16,801 nucleotides of DNA from Sulfurimonas sp. (GTDB taxonomy: Bacteria > Campylobacterota > Campylobacteria > Campylobacterales > Sulfurimonadaceae). Shown here one piece after another: positions 8,033 through 14,696 of this stretch. Location of the stretch: assembly GCA_021157665.1 (NCBI GenBank), contig JAGGWE010000151.1:1-16801 (forward strand), given 5' to 3'. Positions within the stretch are counted from its first letter, which is position 1, and every line of letters begins with the position of its first letter. The position numbers and the translations under genes were made by a program. The notes beneath the pieces are model-generated. The model saw only the letters and a program-made list of their open reading frames with translations. It had not been told where the DNA came from and ran no database searches.

Positions 8033-8519
8033 ATCTATGATGACGATGAAGCTTTTTATCTCTGTGAACAGAATCTTTCCAAAAATGGTTTACTAACCAA
8101 TAAGCACTGAGTGAAATAGTAACCGAAAATATTAATGTTCCCGTATATAGAGGGATAAATATATCATCAAAATTTTCACTAAACCACTCTAATGTCATCT
8201 CTACGGGTGCTATTTCAGTACCAAGTACAAAAGATCCTGTTAAATATTCCATGTAGTACATTGGAGGCATTGTAAAAGGATTACTCAACCAACACATAGC
8301 AAGTGCGATAGGCACATTAAATTTAAAAAATGGAATCATAGCTAGAACTAATAGCATTTGCATAGGCATAGGTATACATGCTATAAATAACCCAACTAAT
8401 ACAGCACGACCTACCATTCTTCTATTTGTTGATAAAAGCTCTGGTGGAATTTTGTATTTTTTTATAAATGATTTCAGTTTTTCATGTTTACTTGTTTTTT
8501 TAAGTGTTTTTCTTATCAT
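8031..8519 (-). CDS. DUF2062 family membrane protein
   Basis: Small inner-membrane protein of 162 residues with the DUF2062 pattern: a basic N-terminus, then GRAVLVGLFIACIPMPMQM, a second hydrophobic stretch, the conserved WLSNPFTMPPMYY segment and a C-terminal membrane helix. Function of the family is not established. The C-terminus is short and rich in Arg and His. The stop codon overlaps the last two bases of the right arm of the inverted-repeat element. ATG at 8519 has no good Shine-Dalgarno sequence. Transcription probably starts from the TATAAT box at 8550-8555, divergent from the helicase gene. Confidence 0.8.
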   Translation of the reverse strand: MIRKTLKKTSKHEKLKSFIKKYKIPPELLSTNRRMVGRAVLVGLFIACIPMPMQMLLVLAMIPFFKFNVPIALAMCWLSNPFTMPPMYYMEYLTGSFVLGTEIAPVEMTLEWFSENFDDIFIPLYTGTLIFSVTISLSAYWLVNHFWKDSVHRDKKLHRHHR

Positions 8520-8549
8520 ATATTTTACTTATTTATTTAATCTTTGCTG

Positions 8550-8579
8550 ATTATATCTATATAGAACTTATATTTTGAA
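8550..8579 (-). promoter_or_regulatory. Candidate sigma70 promoter for the DUF2062 gene
   Basis: Read on the minus strand, TTCAAA (8579-8574), an 18-nt spacer and a perfect TATAAT (8555-8550). The expected leader is about 24 nt. It shares its -35 region with the divergent helicase promoter. Confidence 0.45.
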
Positions 8580-8603
8580 TAATATGTTAAAATTCCATAT
8601 ATT
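8575..8603 (+). promoter_or_regulatory. Candidate sigma70 promoter for the DEAD-box helicase gene
   Basis: TTGAAT (8575-8580), a 17-nt spacer and TATATT (8598-8603). The expected transcript start leaves a leader of only about 12 nt holding an AAAGAG ribosome-site-like sequence. Confidence 0.45.
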
Positions 8604-8621
8604 ATTTAAAAAAGAGTAGCA

Positions 8622-9908
8622 ATGTCATTTGAAAAATTAGGATTAATTAAGCCTTTACTTAGTGCGATTAGTGAATTAGGTTATGAACATCCAACAACGA
8701 TACAAAAAAGAGCGATACCTTTAGTGTTAGCAAAAAGCGATATTTTTGCAACTGCTCAAACTGGAACTGGTAAAACGGCAGCCTTTGGACTTCCGATATT
8801 ACAAAGACTTAGAAAAACTGATGCAAGAGCAGATAGAGCAGTTAAAGCTGTGATACTTTCGCCAACTCGTGAACTATCTATTCAGATTTTTGAAGATTTA
8901 GATAATTTTGCTAAATATATGAAAGTAGAATGTGCTGTTTTGGTTGGTGGTAAGGATATTATCTCTCAACAAAAAGTTTTAAAAAAAGGGGTAGATATTA
9001 TTATCGCTACTCCTGGTCGATTTTTAGAGCATGTTGAGAGAGGACTTGATATAAAGAGTATAGAAGTTCTTGTACTTGATGAAGCTGATAGAATGTTAGA
9101 TATGGGATTTACAAAAGATATACGAAAAATACATCCACTTTTACCAAAAAGACATCAAACACTTCTTTTTTCAGCTACATATAGTGATAAGGTTAGAAGA
9201 CTTTCAAAGTTAGTTTTAAAATCTCCTGCTTTTATAGAAACATCTAAAAAGAACTCAACAGTTGATACTATAAATCAAGTTGCTTATTTGGTGGATACAG
9301 ATAGAAAAGCTGAACTTTTAGCATATTTAATTGGTTCAAGAAATTATCCACAAGTTTTAGTATTTACTAGAACAAAAGTAAGTGCAAATGAACTTTTTGT
9401 GGAATTACAAAAAGATGGATTAAAATGTGGTCTTATCCATGGTGATATTTCTCAAGCAAAAAGATTAAAAACACTTAAAGAGTTTAAAGAGATGAAAGTT
9501 AGAGTTCTAGTTGCAACAGATATCGCTTCTCGTGGGCTTGATATTGAAGAACTTCCATATGTTATAAACTATGAACTTCCATCTGTTCCTGAAGATTATG
9601 TTCATAGAGTAGGGCGAACAGGTCGTGCTGGTCGTAATGGTGAAGCTATTTCACTTATTGATATTTATGAAAAATTTGATATTAAAGAGATAGAAGTTGT
9701 TATTGGGCAAAAAATTCCACAAGAGACTGTTGATGGGTTTGAACCTGATCCAACTATTAGAAGAAAAGATCAAGATGAGATAAAACTAAAAGCTGAACAT
9801 AAAAAACCAGATAAGAAAAAAGTTCGTCAATATAACAAAAATACTACGGGTATGTTAACAAAAAGAACAGCAAAAAAAAGAAAAACTACAAAAAGAGATC
9901 CTAAATAA
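8622..9908 (+). CDS. DEAD-box ATP-dependent RNA helicase, RhlE-like
   Basis: Cytoplasmic RNA helicase for RNA unwinding in ribosome assembly, RNA decay or cold adaptation. All core motifs are present in order: Q-motif around PTTIQKRAIP (24-33), Walker A AQTGTGKT (45-52), PTRELSIQI, ATPGRF, DEAD at 153-156, SAT, then in the second domain RVLVATDIASRGLD and HRVGRTGRAG. The 428-residue length and the Lys/Arg-rich C-terminal tail, with no extra folded domain, suit the RhlE subgroup better than DeaD/CsdA or DbpA. The gene is transcribed alone and ends 2 bp before the convergent cupin gene's stop codon, leaving no separate terminator between them. Helicase: certain; subgroup: probable. Confidence 0.93.
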   Translation: MSFEKLGLIKPLLSAISELGYEHPTTIQKRAIPLVLAKSDIFATAQTGTGKTAAFGLPILQRLRKTDARADRAVKAVILSPTRELSIQIFEDLDNFAKYMKVECAVLVGGKDIISQQKVLKKGVDIIIATPGRFLEHVERGLDIKSIEVLVLDEADRMLDMGFTKDIRKIHPLLPKRHQTLLFSATYSDKVRRLSKLVLKSPAFIETSKKNSTVDTINQVAYLVDTDRKAELLAYLIGSRNYPQVLVFTRTKVSANELFVELQKDGLKCGLIHGDISQAKRLKTLKEFKEMKVRVLVATDIASRGLDIEELPYVINYELPSVPEDYVHRVGRTGRAGRNGEAISLIDIYEKFDIKEIEVVIGQKIPQETVDGFEPDPTIRRKDQDEIKLKAEHKKPDKKKVRQYNKNTTGMLTKRTAKKRKTTKRDPK

Positions 9909-9910
9909 TT

Positions 9911-10228
9911 TTAGTAGTGAATTGCTAACCAAATAGTTTCTTGAGTCTCAATTGTCCAAGAGACTCGGTGTTTTGTATGTGCTGGAATATTTATATATTC
10001 TCCAGCCTTGAGTTTAATATTTTTTTGATTTTCAAATGATAAAACTGCTTCACCTTGCATAATAATAACCCATTCATCCTCCTCTTGATCATACCACTCA
10101 TCTTTTGGAGTTGTATCTCCTTTTGAAACTATTCTCTGGATTTTTATATTATCTTTAGAAATAATATTTTCAAAAATTTCCCCATTCATCCGTTTTGGAA
10201 TATTAGTAAATATATTTGATGTTTTCAT
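9911..10228 (-). CDS. Small single-domain cupin protein
   Basis: 105 residues forming one beta-barrel cupin domain, probably cytoplasmic. The first cupin motif reads as an acidic run, WYDQEEDEWVIIMQGEA, where the classic His-x-His pair is absent; the second motif keeps its His in GEYINIPAHTKHRVSWT. Metal binding may be absent or use other ligands. The substrate or role cannot be read from the sequence. A perfect TATAAT lies only 6 bp before the ATG, so its mRNA may be leaderless. It runs toward the helicase gene, 2 bp from its end, and away from truC. Confidence 0.75.
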   Translation of the reverse strand: MKTSNIFTNIPKRMNGEIFENIISKDNIKIQRIVSKGDTTPKDEWYDQEEDEWVIIMQGEAVLSFENQKNIKLKAGEYINIPAHTKHRVSWTIETQETIWLAIHY

Positions 10229-10234
10229 ACTCTC

Positions 10235-10240
10235 ATTATA
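10235..10240 (-). promoter_or_regulatory. -10 box of the cupin gene, very close to its ATG
   Basis: Perfect TATAAT on the minus strand, separated from ATG at 10228 by GAGAGT only. Transcription would start at or next to the A of the start codon. No good -35 is visible (TGCCGA at 17-bp spacing). Confidence 0.5.
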
Positions 10241-10250
10241 TCAAAAATGA

Positions 10251-10256
10251 TACAAT
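10251..10256 (+). promoter_or_regulatory. -10 box of truC, very close to its ATG
   Basis: TACAAT with only CTCGGC between it and ATG at 10263; no Shine-Dalgarno fits in that space. A leaderless transcript is implied if this is the promoter. Confidence 0.4.
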
Positions 10257-10262
10257 CTCGGC

Positions 10263-11000
10263 ATGTGGGAAAATTACGAATTAGAGATACTTTATAAAGA
10301 TAAATACCTCGTTGTTATTAATAAACCGAGTGGACTTTTAGTACATAAATCAATGATAGATAGACATGAAATCTATTTTGCTATGAAAATACTTCGTGAT
10401 CAACTTGGCATGTGGGTTTATCCTGTGCATAGACTAGATAAACCAACTTCAGGTGTTTTACTTTTTGCTCTTGATAGTCACAGTGCTAAACTTATGAGTG
10501 AGCAATTTAAAGAGCATAGTATAGAGAAAAGGTATATTGGAATTGTTCGAGGCTATATTGATGAAAATGGTTTTATAGATTATCCACTTAGTGTTAAATT
10601 TGATAAGATAAGTGATAAACAAGCAGATTTAACAAAAGAGGCCGAAGAGGCTCAAACTGCTTTTAAAAGATTAGCTACCGTGGAACTTCCACATGCCGTT
10701 GGTAGATACGATAAAACTAGATATTCTTTAGTTGAGTTAGTTCCAAAAACAGGAAGAAAACATCAACTTCGTCGTCATATGAAGCATCTCTCTCATCATA
10801 TGTTAGGTGATACAAAATATGGAAGAGGTGAACACAATAAAATGATACGAGAGTTTTATAATTGTCATAGACTTTTACTTCATGCAATCTCTTTAGAGTT
10901 TACACATCCATATACAAATGAAGTGATATTTCTAAAAGCTCCTTTTGATGAAACTTTTAAAAATATTTTTGATGATTTTAATTGGAGTGAGATTATTTAG
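10263..11000 (+). CDS. truC: tRNA pseudouridine(65) synthase TruC-like, RluA family
   Basis: Cytoplasmic enzyme that isomerises a uridine in RNA; TruC modifies U65 of certain tRNAs. The RluA-family motif HRLDKPTSGVLL carries the catalytic Asp (D59). TruC-specific features are recalled along the length: NKPSGLLVHKS near residue 20, the RDQLG segment, KRYIGIVRGY, the LATVELPHAVGRYDKTRY stretch and VPKTGRKHQLRRHMKHL. No N-terminal S4 domain is present, as expected for TruC. The 245-residue length fits. It has its own promoter divergent from the cupin gene, and its stop codon overlaps the convergent last gene of the nap operon by 4 bp. An RluA-type rRNA target is the main alternative. Confidence 0.85.
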   Translation: MWENYELEILYKDKYLVVINKPSGLLVHKSMIDRHEIYFAMKILRDQLGMWVYPVHRLDKPTSGVLLFALDSHSAKLMSEQFKEHSIEKRYIGIVRGYIDENGFIDYPLSVKFDKISDKQADLTKEAEEAQTAFKRLATVELPHAVGRYDKTRYSLVELVPKTGRKHQLRRHMKHLSHHMLGDTKYGRGEHNKMIREFYNCHRLLLHAISLEFTHPYTNEVIFLKAPFDETFKNIFDDFNWSEII

Positions 11001-11425
11001 TTATACGAGTAACTCCAACCTGTTAGCCCTTCATTTTTTGCTTCAGAAAATTTATCTGAATTTCCTAAAAAGTCAATAACATGCATAACTCTATAAGGGA
11101 TGCTTTTTTGATCTTCAGGTTTAACTAAAAGGAGTGGCATAGGTGTGTCTTGTGTACTTTTCCCAAAACCAACAGGCATGAGTTGACTCATCACCTCTTT
11201 TGGACTTATGATAGAATTTTCATTTAAAAATTTATCTAAAATAGAATCTTTTATAGCTTGAGGAAATTCATTTTGTGTATTTAAAAAGATTGTAAAGTGT
11301 ATAGGTGTTTCTTTAAAATGGCTAGGTGAAGATGCTGCCATAATGATATATTCAACATTTTTTAAATGTTTAGTAATCTCATTAGGCTCTAAGTATGTAT
11401 CAGTATTTATAGCTTTTGCTATCAA
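10997..11425 (-). CDS. Uncharacterised protein at the distal end of the nap operon
   Basis: 142 residues, no recognised family, no signal peptide, membrane helix, Cys cluster or haem motif, so likely a soluble cytoplasmic protein. It has mixed alpha/beta character, with a motif-like MPVGFGKSTQDTPMP stretch in the middle and an aromatic GWSYSYN C-terminus. It begins with TTG, overlapping the stop of the preceding gene in a TTGA arrangement, which indicates translational coupling and makes it a true member of the nap transcript. Its TAA overlaps the end of truC on the other strand. Role in Nap assembly, chaperoning or regulation is inference from position only. Confidence 0.7.
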   Translation of the reverse strand: MIAKAINTDTYLEPNEITKHLKNVEYIIMAASSPSHFKETPIHFTIFLNTQNEFPQAIKDSILDKFLNENSIISPKEVMSQLMPVGFGKSTQDTPMPLLLVKPEDQKSIPYRVMHVIDFLGNSDKFSEAKNEGLTGWSYSYN

Positions 11426-11703
11426 TTGTCACCAGCTTCTTCTTTAAGTTTGTCTATTTTTTCTTGTTCTTCTGCCATTAGAATTTTTATCTCTTCCATA
11501 GCATACGGAGAAACATTATCTTCTTTGCTCCATTTAACTTCATCTATATTTCCACCATAGTCTTGACCAAATTCTTCAACTTTTTGTGAAAATTCTTCTA
11601 TGCCACGACAACTATGTACTCTTCCATCAACTGTATCAGTTAATTCTATATACCAACTTGACTTTTCATCAGCTTTGATTACTGCTTCAAAAACAACTGA
11701 CAT
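11422..11703 (-). CDS. Uncharacterised small acidic protein downstream of napD
   Basis: 93 residues, not recognised. The N-terminal half looks like a small beta-rich domain (VVFEAVIKADEKSSWYIELT and on), with one Cys in HSCRGIEEF, followed by an acidic, Glu/Lys-rich predicted helix at the C-terminus. No export signal, so cytoplasmic. It is coupled at both ends: its ATG overlaps the napD stop by one base (TAATG), and its TGA overlaps the next gene's TTG. This arrangement suggests stoichiometric production with NapD and the next protein, perhaps as a complex. No function is claimed. Confidence 0.7.
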   Translation of the reverse strand: MSVVFEAVIKADEKSSWYIELTDTVDGRVHSCRGIEEFSQKVEEFGQDYGGNIDEVKWSKEDNVSPYAMEEIKILMAEEQEKIDKLKEEAGDN

Positions 11704-12110
11704 TATTTATTTTCTTTATTTGGATTATATTCTGTGTTATCAAAAGTTTTAGCAAAGCTTTCTAAATCTTTTTTCTTTAAATCACCGTTGTAAACAATAT
11801 CTTTAGGCTCTAGTGTATCATCATGAAGCATTTTAGGTACAACATCTGCATTATTAATAACTTCCATATGAGCATCTAACTCATCTTCACTATATGCCAT
11901 TTGCATATCAGCAGCAATTACATGAGGAATGGCTTCAATTACAGTCATTTTCTTTAACTCTTCAGAAACGCCTTCACCTTCGATAGTGATAATAATACGA
12001 CCTTTTTCATCATGCATATGATAATCACATACTCCAGAAGCTTTTAAATCGCTAATAACTGTATCTAACCACTTTGGTAAACATTGTACTACAATACTTG
12101 ATATATTCAT
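11703..12110 (-). CDS. napD: NapD, cytoplasmic chaperone of the nitrate reductase catalytic subunit
   Basis: Binds the twin-arginine signal of NapA in the cytoplasm so that the molybdenum cofactor and Fe-S cluster are inserted before Tat export. The N-terminal 90 residues show the NapD ferredoxin-like pattern: NISSIVVQCLPKWLDTVI, then GRIIITIEGEG and IEAIPHVIAADMQMAYSED. At 135 residues it is longer than the usual NapD (about 85-110) because of a charged C-terminal extension of about 45 residues. AAGG lies 10 nt before its ATG. Its stop overlaps the next start by one base. The call rests on the N-terminal pattern and the operon. Confidence 0.88.
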   Translation of the reverse strand: MNISSIVVQCLPKWLDTVISDLKASGVCDYHMHDEKGRIIITIEGEGVSEELKKMTVIEAIPHVIAADMQMAYSEDELDAHMEVINNADVVPKMLHDDTLEPKDIVYNGDLKKKDLESFAKTFDNTEYNPNKENK

Positions 12111-12128
12111 TTTTAATATTCCTTAATT

Positions 12129-12572
12129 TTATTCGTAAATAACTTTTCTGATTTTTTCGCCATTTTCTTGACGCATTTTATCATATAGTTTTTGATGTTG
12201 CAATTTTTCTTCGTAAGAAATTGGAGTTCTTAGTGATTTATATTCAACTAACTCACCGTTTTTATAAACACCTGAAATTATAGCTTTTACCCAATAATAA
12301 CCTTTATCTTTACGAAGATTTTTTACAATGCCAATCCACTGTTTCTTATTTTTCATTTTATCCCATAAGTCAGCAAAGGCTGCACTTGGCATATCTGGAT
12401 GTCTGACTATGTTGTGTGACTTTCCGATAAGCTCATCTTCTTCATAGCCACTTATTTCGCAAAATGTTTCATTTGCATAAGTTATTATACCCTGTAAATC
12501 AGTTCTTGATATGATTAATTCATCTTCAGGAACTACTGTTTCAATTAGGAATTCACTTTCATTGTATTGCAT
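12129..12572 (-). CDS. Single-PAS-domain protein, Aer/CetB-like, inside the nap operon
   Basis: 147 residues with one PAS domain of the Aer type: ISRTDLQGIITYANETFCEI, GYEEDELIGKSHNIVRHPDM, AFADLWDKMKNKKQWIG, GYYWVKA. The RHPD stretch and the Trp region match those near the FAD site of the aerotaxis receptor Aer, so a flavin redox sensor is likely. There is no output domain; in this it resembles CetB of Campylobacter jejuni, which works through a separate transducer (CetA) not seen here. The GTG at 12581 falls inside the AAAGGTGA ribosome site, so ATG at 12572 is the better start. It lies between napL and napD and shares their transcript, suggesting energy taxis or signalling tied to nitrate respiration (inference). 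Confidence 0.85.
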   Translation of the reverse strand: MQYNESEFLIETVVPEDELIISRTDLQGIITYANETFCEISGYEEDELIGKSHNIVRHPDMPSAAFADLWDKMKNKKQWIGIVKNLRKDKGYYWVKAIISGVYKNGELVEYKSLRTPISYEEKLQHQKLYDKMRQENGEKIRKVIYE

Positions 12573-12581
12573 TTTTTTCAC

Positions 12582-12585
12582 CTTT
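12582..12585 (-). promoter_or_regulatory. Shine-Dalgarno selecting the PAS gene's ATG at 12572
   Basis: AAGG lies 9 nt before ATG 12572, while the upstream GTG at 12581 directly abuts it and cannot use it. Confidence 0.55.
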
Positions 12586-13534
12586 ATTTTATTTTATAAA
12601 AATTAATCGCTTTATCGTCACTTGAGCTAAAAAACTCATTTTCATTAATAAATAAAATATTTGATAATGTCATTTTATTTCCACCAAATACACCTAGCTT
12701 TTCTTTTGTTGTTGTATTAAAAACTGTAACATTGTTTTTTTCATCACTAGCATAACCTAGAATTTCCCCACTAGGACTTAATCCGACACTGTAAATGAGA
12801 AAATCAGCTGTTTTATAATATGGAGCTTTTAACTTTGGATTATAAACAACAACTCTTCTATCTTGACCTGCTGTTGCTATTACACCATTTTTTATAGCAA
12901 CTTGAAAAATATTATCTAGATTTTCTCCTCTTAACTCTTTTATAAATGAGCCATCCTTAGTACTATGAATTTTAAGGTCTCCACTTTCATCAGCAATGAT
13001 AACTTCAGTTTTATCTTCATTTAATGTAAAACTTGAAAATTTGGATTGAGATATTTGAGTTCTATAATTTATTTTTTTCTTATTTATGTCATAAGATATT
13101 ATTTCATTACTTAAAAGACCTAAAAGTATAGTGTCTTTATTTATAAATTTTGCTTTTGCAATAAAAAGTTTTTCAGTGTATGAAATAATTAATTCAAGTT
13201 TATCATTTTCATACATATGCACTCTTCTCGCACCTTTTTTAGAAAGAGATAAAATTAACATTTTATTATCAATCAAATCTATAGAATAAATTTTAGAATC
13301 TATTGTATCTCCCATGAAGTCTTTTATTTTAGGTACTTTAATTTGTTTGATTGTTTTTTTCGTTTTAAAATCAAAAATATCTACACAACCTGCATCAGTG
13401 GAACTGTATAATTTATTATCTTGAAAAAGTAAGTCTATAACAGAACCAGTGGCTATATATTGTGCAGTTGGTTTTTGGATATTTGCTCCAAAGAGAGCAC
13501 TAACTAAAAGAATTAGTGTTAATATTTTTTTCAT
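12584..13534 (-). CDS. napL: NapL, periplasmic beta-propeller-like Nap accessory protein
   Basis: 316 residues with a Sec signal peptide (basic MKK, hydrophobic core, probable cleavage near ALFGA around residue 17), so exported to the periplasm. The mature part shows repeated WD40/PQQ-like beta-strand units, for example VDIFDFKTKKTIKQ, GDLKIHSTKDGSFIKEL and VTVFNTTTKEKLG, consistent with a beta-propeller. NapL is a known Nap-cluster component in Campylobacterota whose exact role is unsettled; effects on reductase maturation or activity have been proposed. ATG overlaps the napF stop by 4 bp (ATGA). No haem or Fe-S motif is present. Confidence 0.85.
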   Translation of the reverse strand: MKKILTLILLVSALFGANIQKPTAQYIATGSVIDLLFQDNKLYSSTDAGCVDIFDFKTKKTIKQIKVPKIKDFMGDTIDSKIYSIDLIDNKMLILSLSKKGARRVHMYENDKLELIISYTEKLFIAKAKFINKDTILLGLLSNEIISYDINKKKINYRTQISQSKFSSFTLNEDKTEVIIADESGDLKIHSTKDGSFIKELRGENLDNIFQVAIKNGVIATAGQDRRVVVYNPKLKAPYYKTADFLIYSVGLSPSGEILGYASDEKNNVTVFNTTTKEKLGVFGGNKMTLSNILFINENEFFSSSDDKAINFYKIK

Positions 13535-14028
13535 GATGAAATTACCTTTATCTTTATGGCTGAACTAGGGCATCTACTTATGCAAAACCCACATGCCGTA
13601 CATTTGTCTTGATCTATTGTTGGCATAAACATAGCTTTAAAATCTATAGCATCTTCTAAGCATGGATCTTTACATGAAAAACACATAACACCATCCCAAC
13701 TCATACAGGTTGATTCATTTATTCGTATCCCTGCATCAATCATTCGTTTATCTTCAATATTGAGAACACCTAGTTCACAAGCAGTTGCACAATCATCACA
13801 ATATGTACAACCACTTTTTGAAAAATCAAGTCTAGGGGTTTTATCTTCACCTATGATTATAATTTGCTCTTGGCACAAAGTGGCACATTTACCATCACAG
13901 TTAATACACTCTGTATCAAACGCATTTATATCTTTATAATATGGTGGTCTAATAATCTTGTCTTTCTCTTTATATTCCTCACCTTTTAATGAGGAAGAGA
14001 GAAAGCTAAAAAGCTCTCTTCTTTCCAT
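13531..14028 (-). CDS. napF: NapF, ferredoxin-type maturation protein
   Basis: 165-residue cytoplasmic iron-sulfur protein without signal peptide. Four Cys groups are visible: C41/C44/C48/C52, C74/C77/C80/C84, C108/C116/C119/C123 and C143/C146/C149/C153, the layout of NapF. In the family NapF helps load the [4Fe-4S] cluster of NapA before export. The N-terminal MERRELFSFL is the short amphipathic start common in NapF and is not a Tat signal here. Its gene starts 11 bp after napB and overlaps napL by 4 bp. Confidence 0.92.
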   Translation of the reverse strand: MERRELFSFLSSSLKGEEYKEKDKIIRPPYYKDINAFDTECINCDGKCATLCQEQIIIIGEDKTPRLDFSKSGCTYCDDCATACELGVLNIEDKRMIDAGIRINESTCMSWDGVMCFSCKDPCLEDAIDFKAMFMPTIDQDKCTACGFCISRCPSSAIKIKVISS

Positions 14029-14039
14029 AAATATATCTA

Positions 14040-14696
14040 CTACTTAGTAGTATCAATACCTTCCATTAACTTAGTTCCATTCCAGCTAGATGCAGTTGCA
14101 CCATCAGCACTTGTGAAATCAGCTTCAAAATTATTTTCAACTAATAAAGCATCTCCAGATTGAGGAGCATGACATTGTGAACAGTTAAATCTTGCACCAA
14201 CTAATGTACTTTGTTTCTTGATAGAAACATTTTTTAATCCATCTGCAGAAGTATTATCTGTAGCAACACCATTTTTACTAATTCTACCATCAGAAGCAAT
14301 AGCTGTAGCTGCTCTAAAGTTAGTCATGTGAGATGATGGATATGGAGTTGCTCCCATATCTGCCGCAACCATAGGATCGTGACAAGCTATACACTGATTA
14401 TCTTTAATTGTAATCGGTAGCATACCTTCAACATCATGTGGAACCATCGGCGGAGCATCTTGAAATGCTCTTTTGATTTTTTTACTTGTTCCAGCAGCTG
14501 CAGTATTATAGCGTGCCTTATCACCAAATGTTTCTGTTGTTTCTGAATAAAGGTCAGTTTTTCTTAGACCTAATGATTCTTCAGTTACTGTTTTTCCGAC
14601 ACCGTCATTAGTCGCTGGAGTTGCACTTTCGTTACAACCAACAAATAGTAATGCAGCAGTAACTAAACCAATTGTTATCTTACTCATTGTTTTCAT
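14040..14696 (-). CDS. napB: NapB, dihaem cytochrome c subunit of periplasmic nitrate reductase
   Basis: Periplasmic electron carrier between NapGH and NapA. Two haem c sites are complete: CIACH at 102-106 and CSQCH at 172-176. His residues in PPMVPHDVE (H87) and SSHMTNF (H123) are good axial-ligand candidates, as in NapB of other bacteria. The N-terminus is a signal sequence ending in LLFVGC with Cys at 21, which looks like a lipobox, so the protein may be membrane-anchored. The 218-residue length is somewhat above the usual because of a linker between residues 22 and 80. GGGAG lies 6 nt before ATG 14696, which supports that start and a 17-bp overlap with napH. Confidence 0.94.
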   Translation of the reverse strand: MKTMSKITIGLVTAALLFVGCNESATPATNDGVGKTVTEESLGLRKTDLYSETTETFGDKARYNTAAAGTSKKIKRAFQDAPPMVPHDVEGMLPITIKDNQCIACHDPMVAADMGATPYPSSHMTNFRAATAIASDGRISKNGVATDNTSADGLKNVSIKKQSTLVGARFNCSQCHAPQSGDALLVENNFEADFTSADGATASSWNGTKLMEGIDTTK

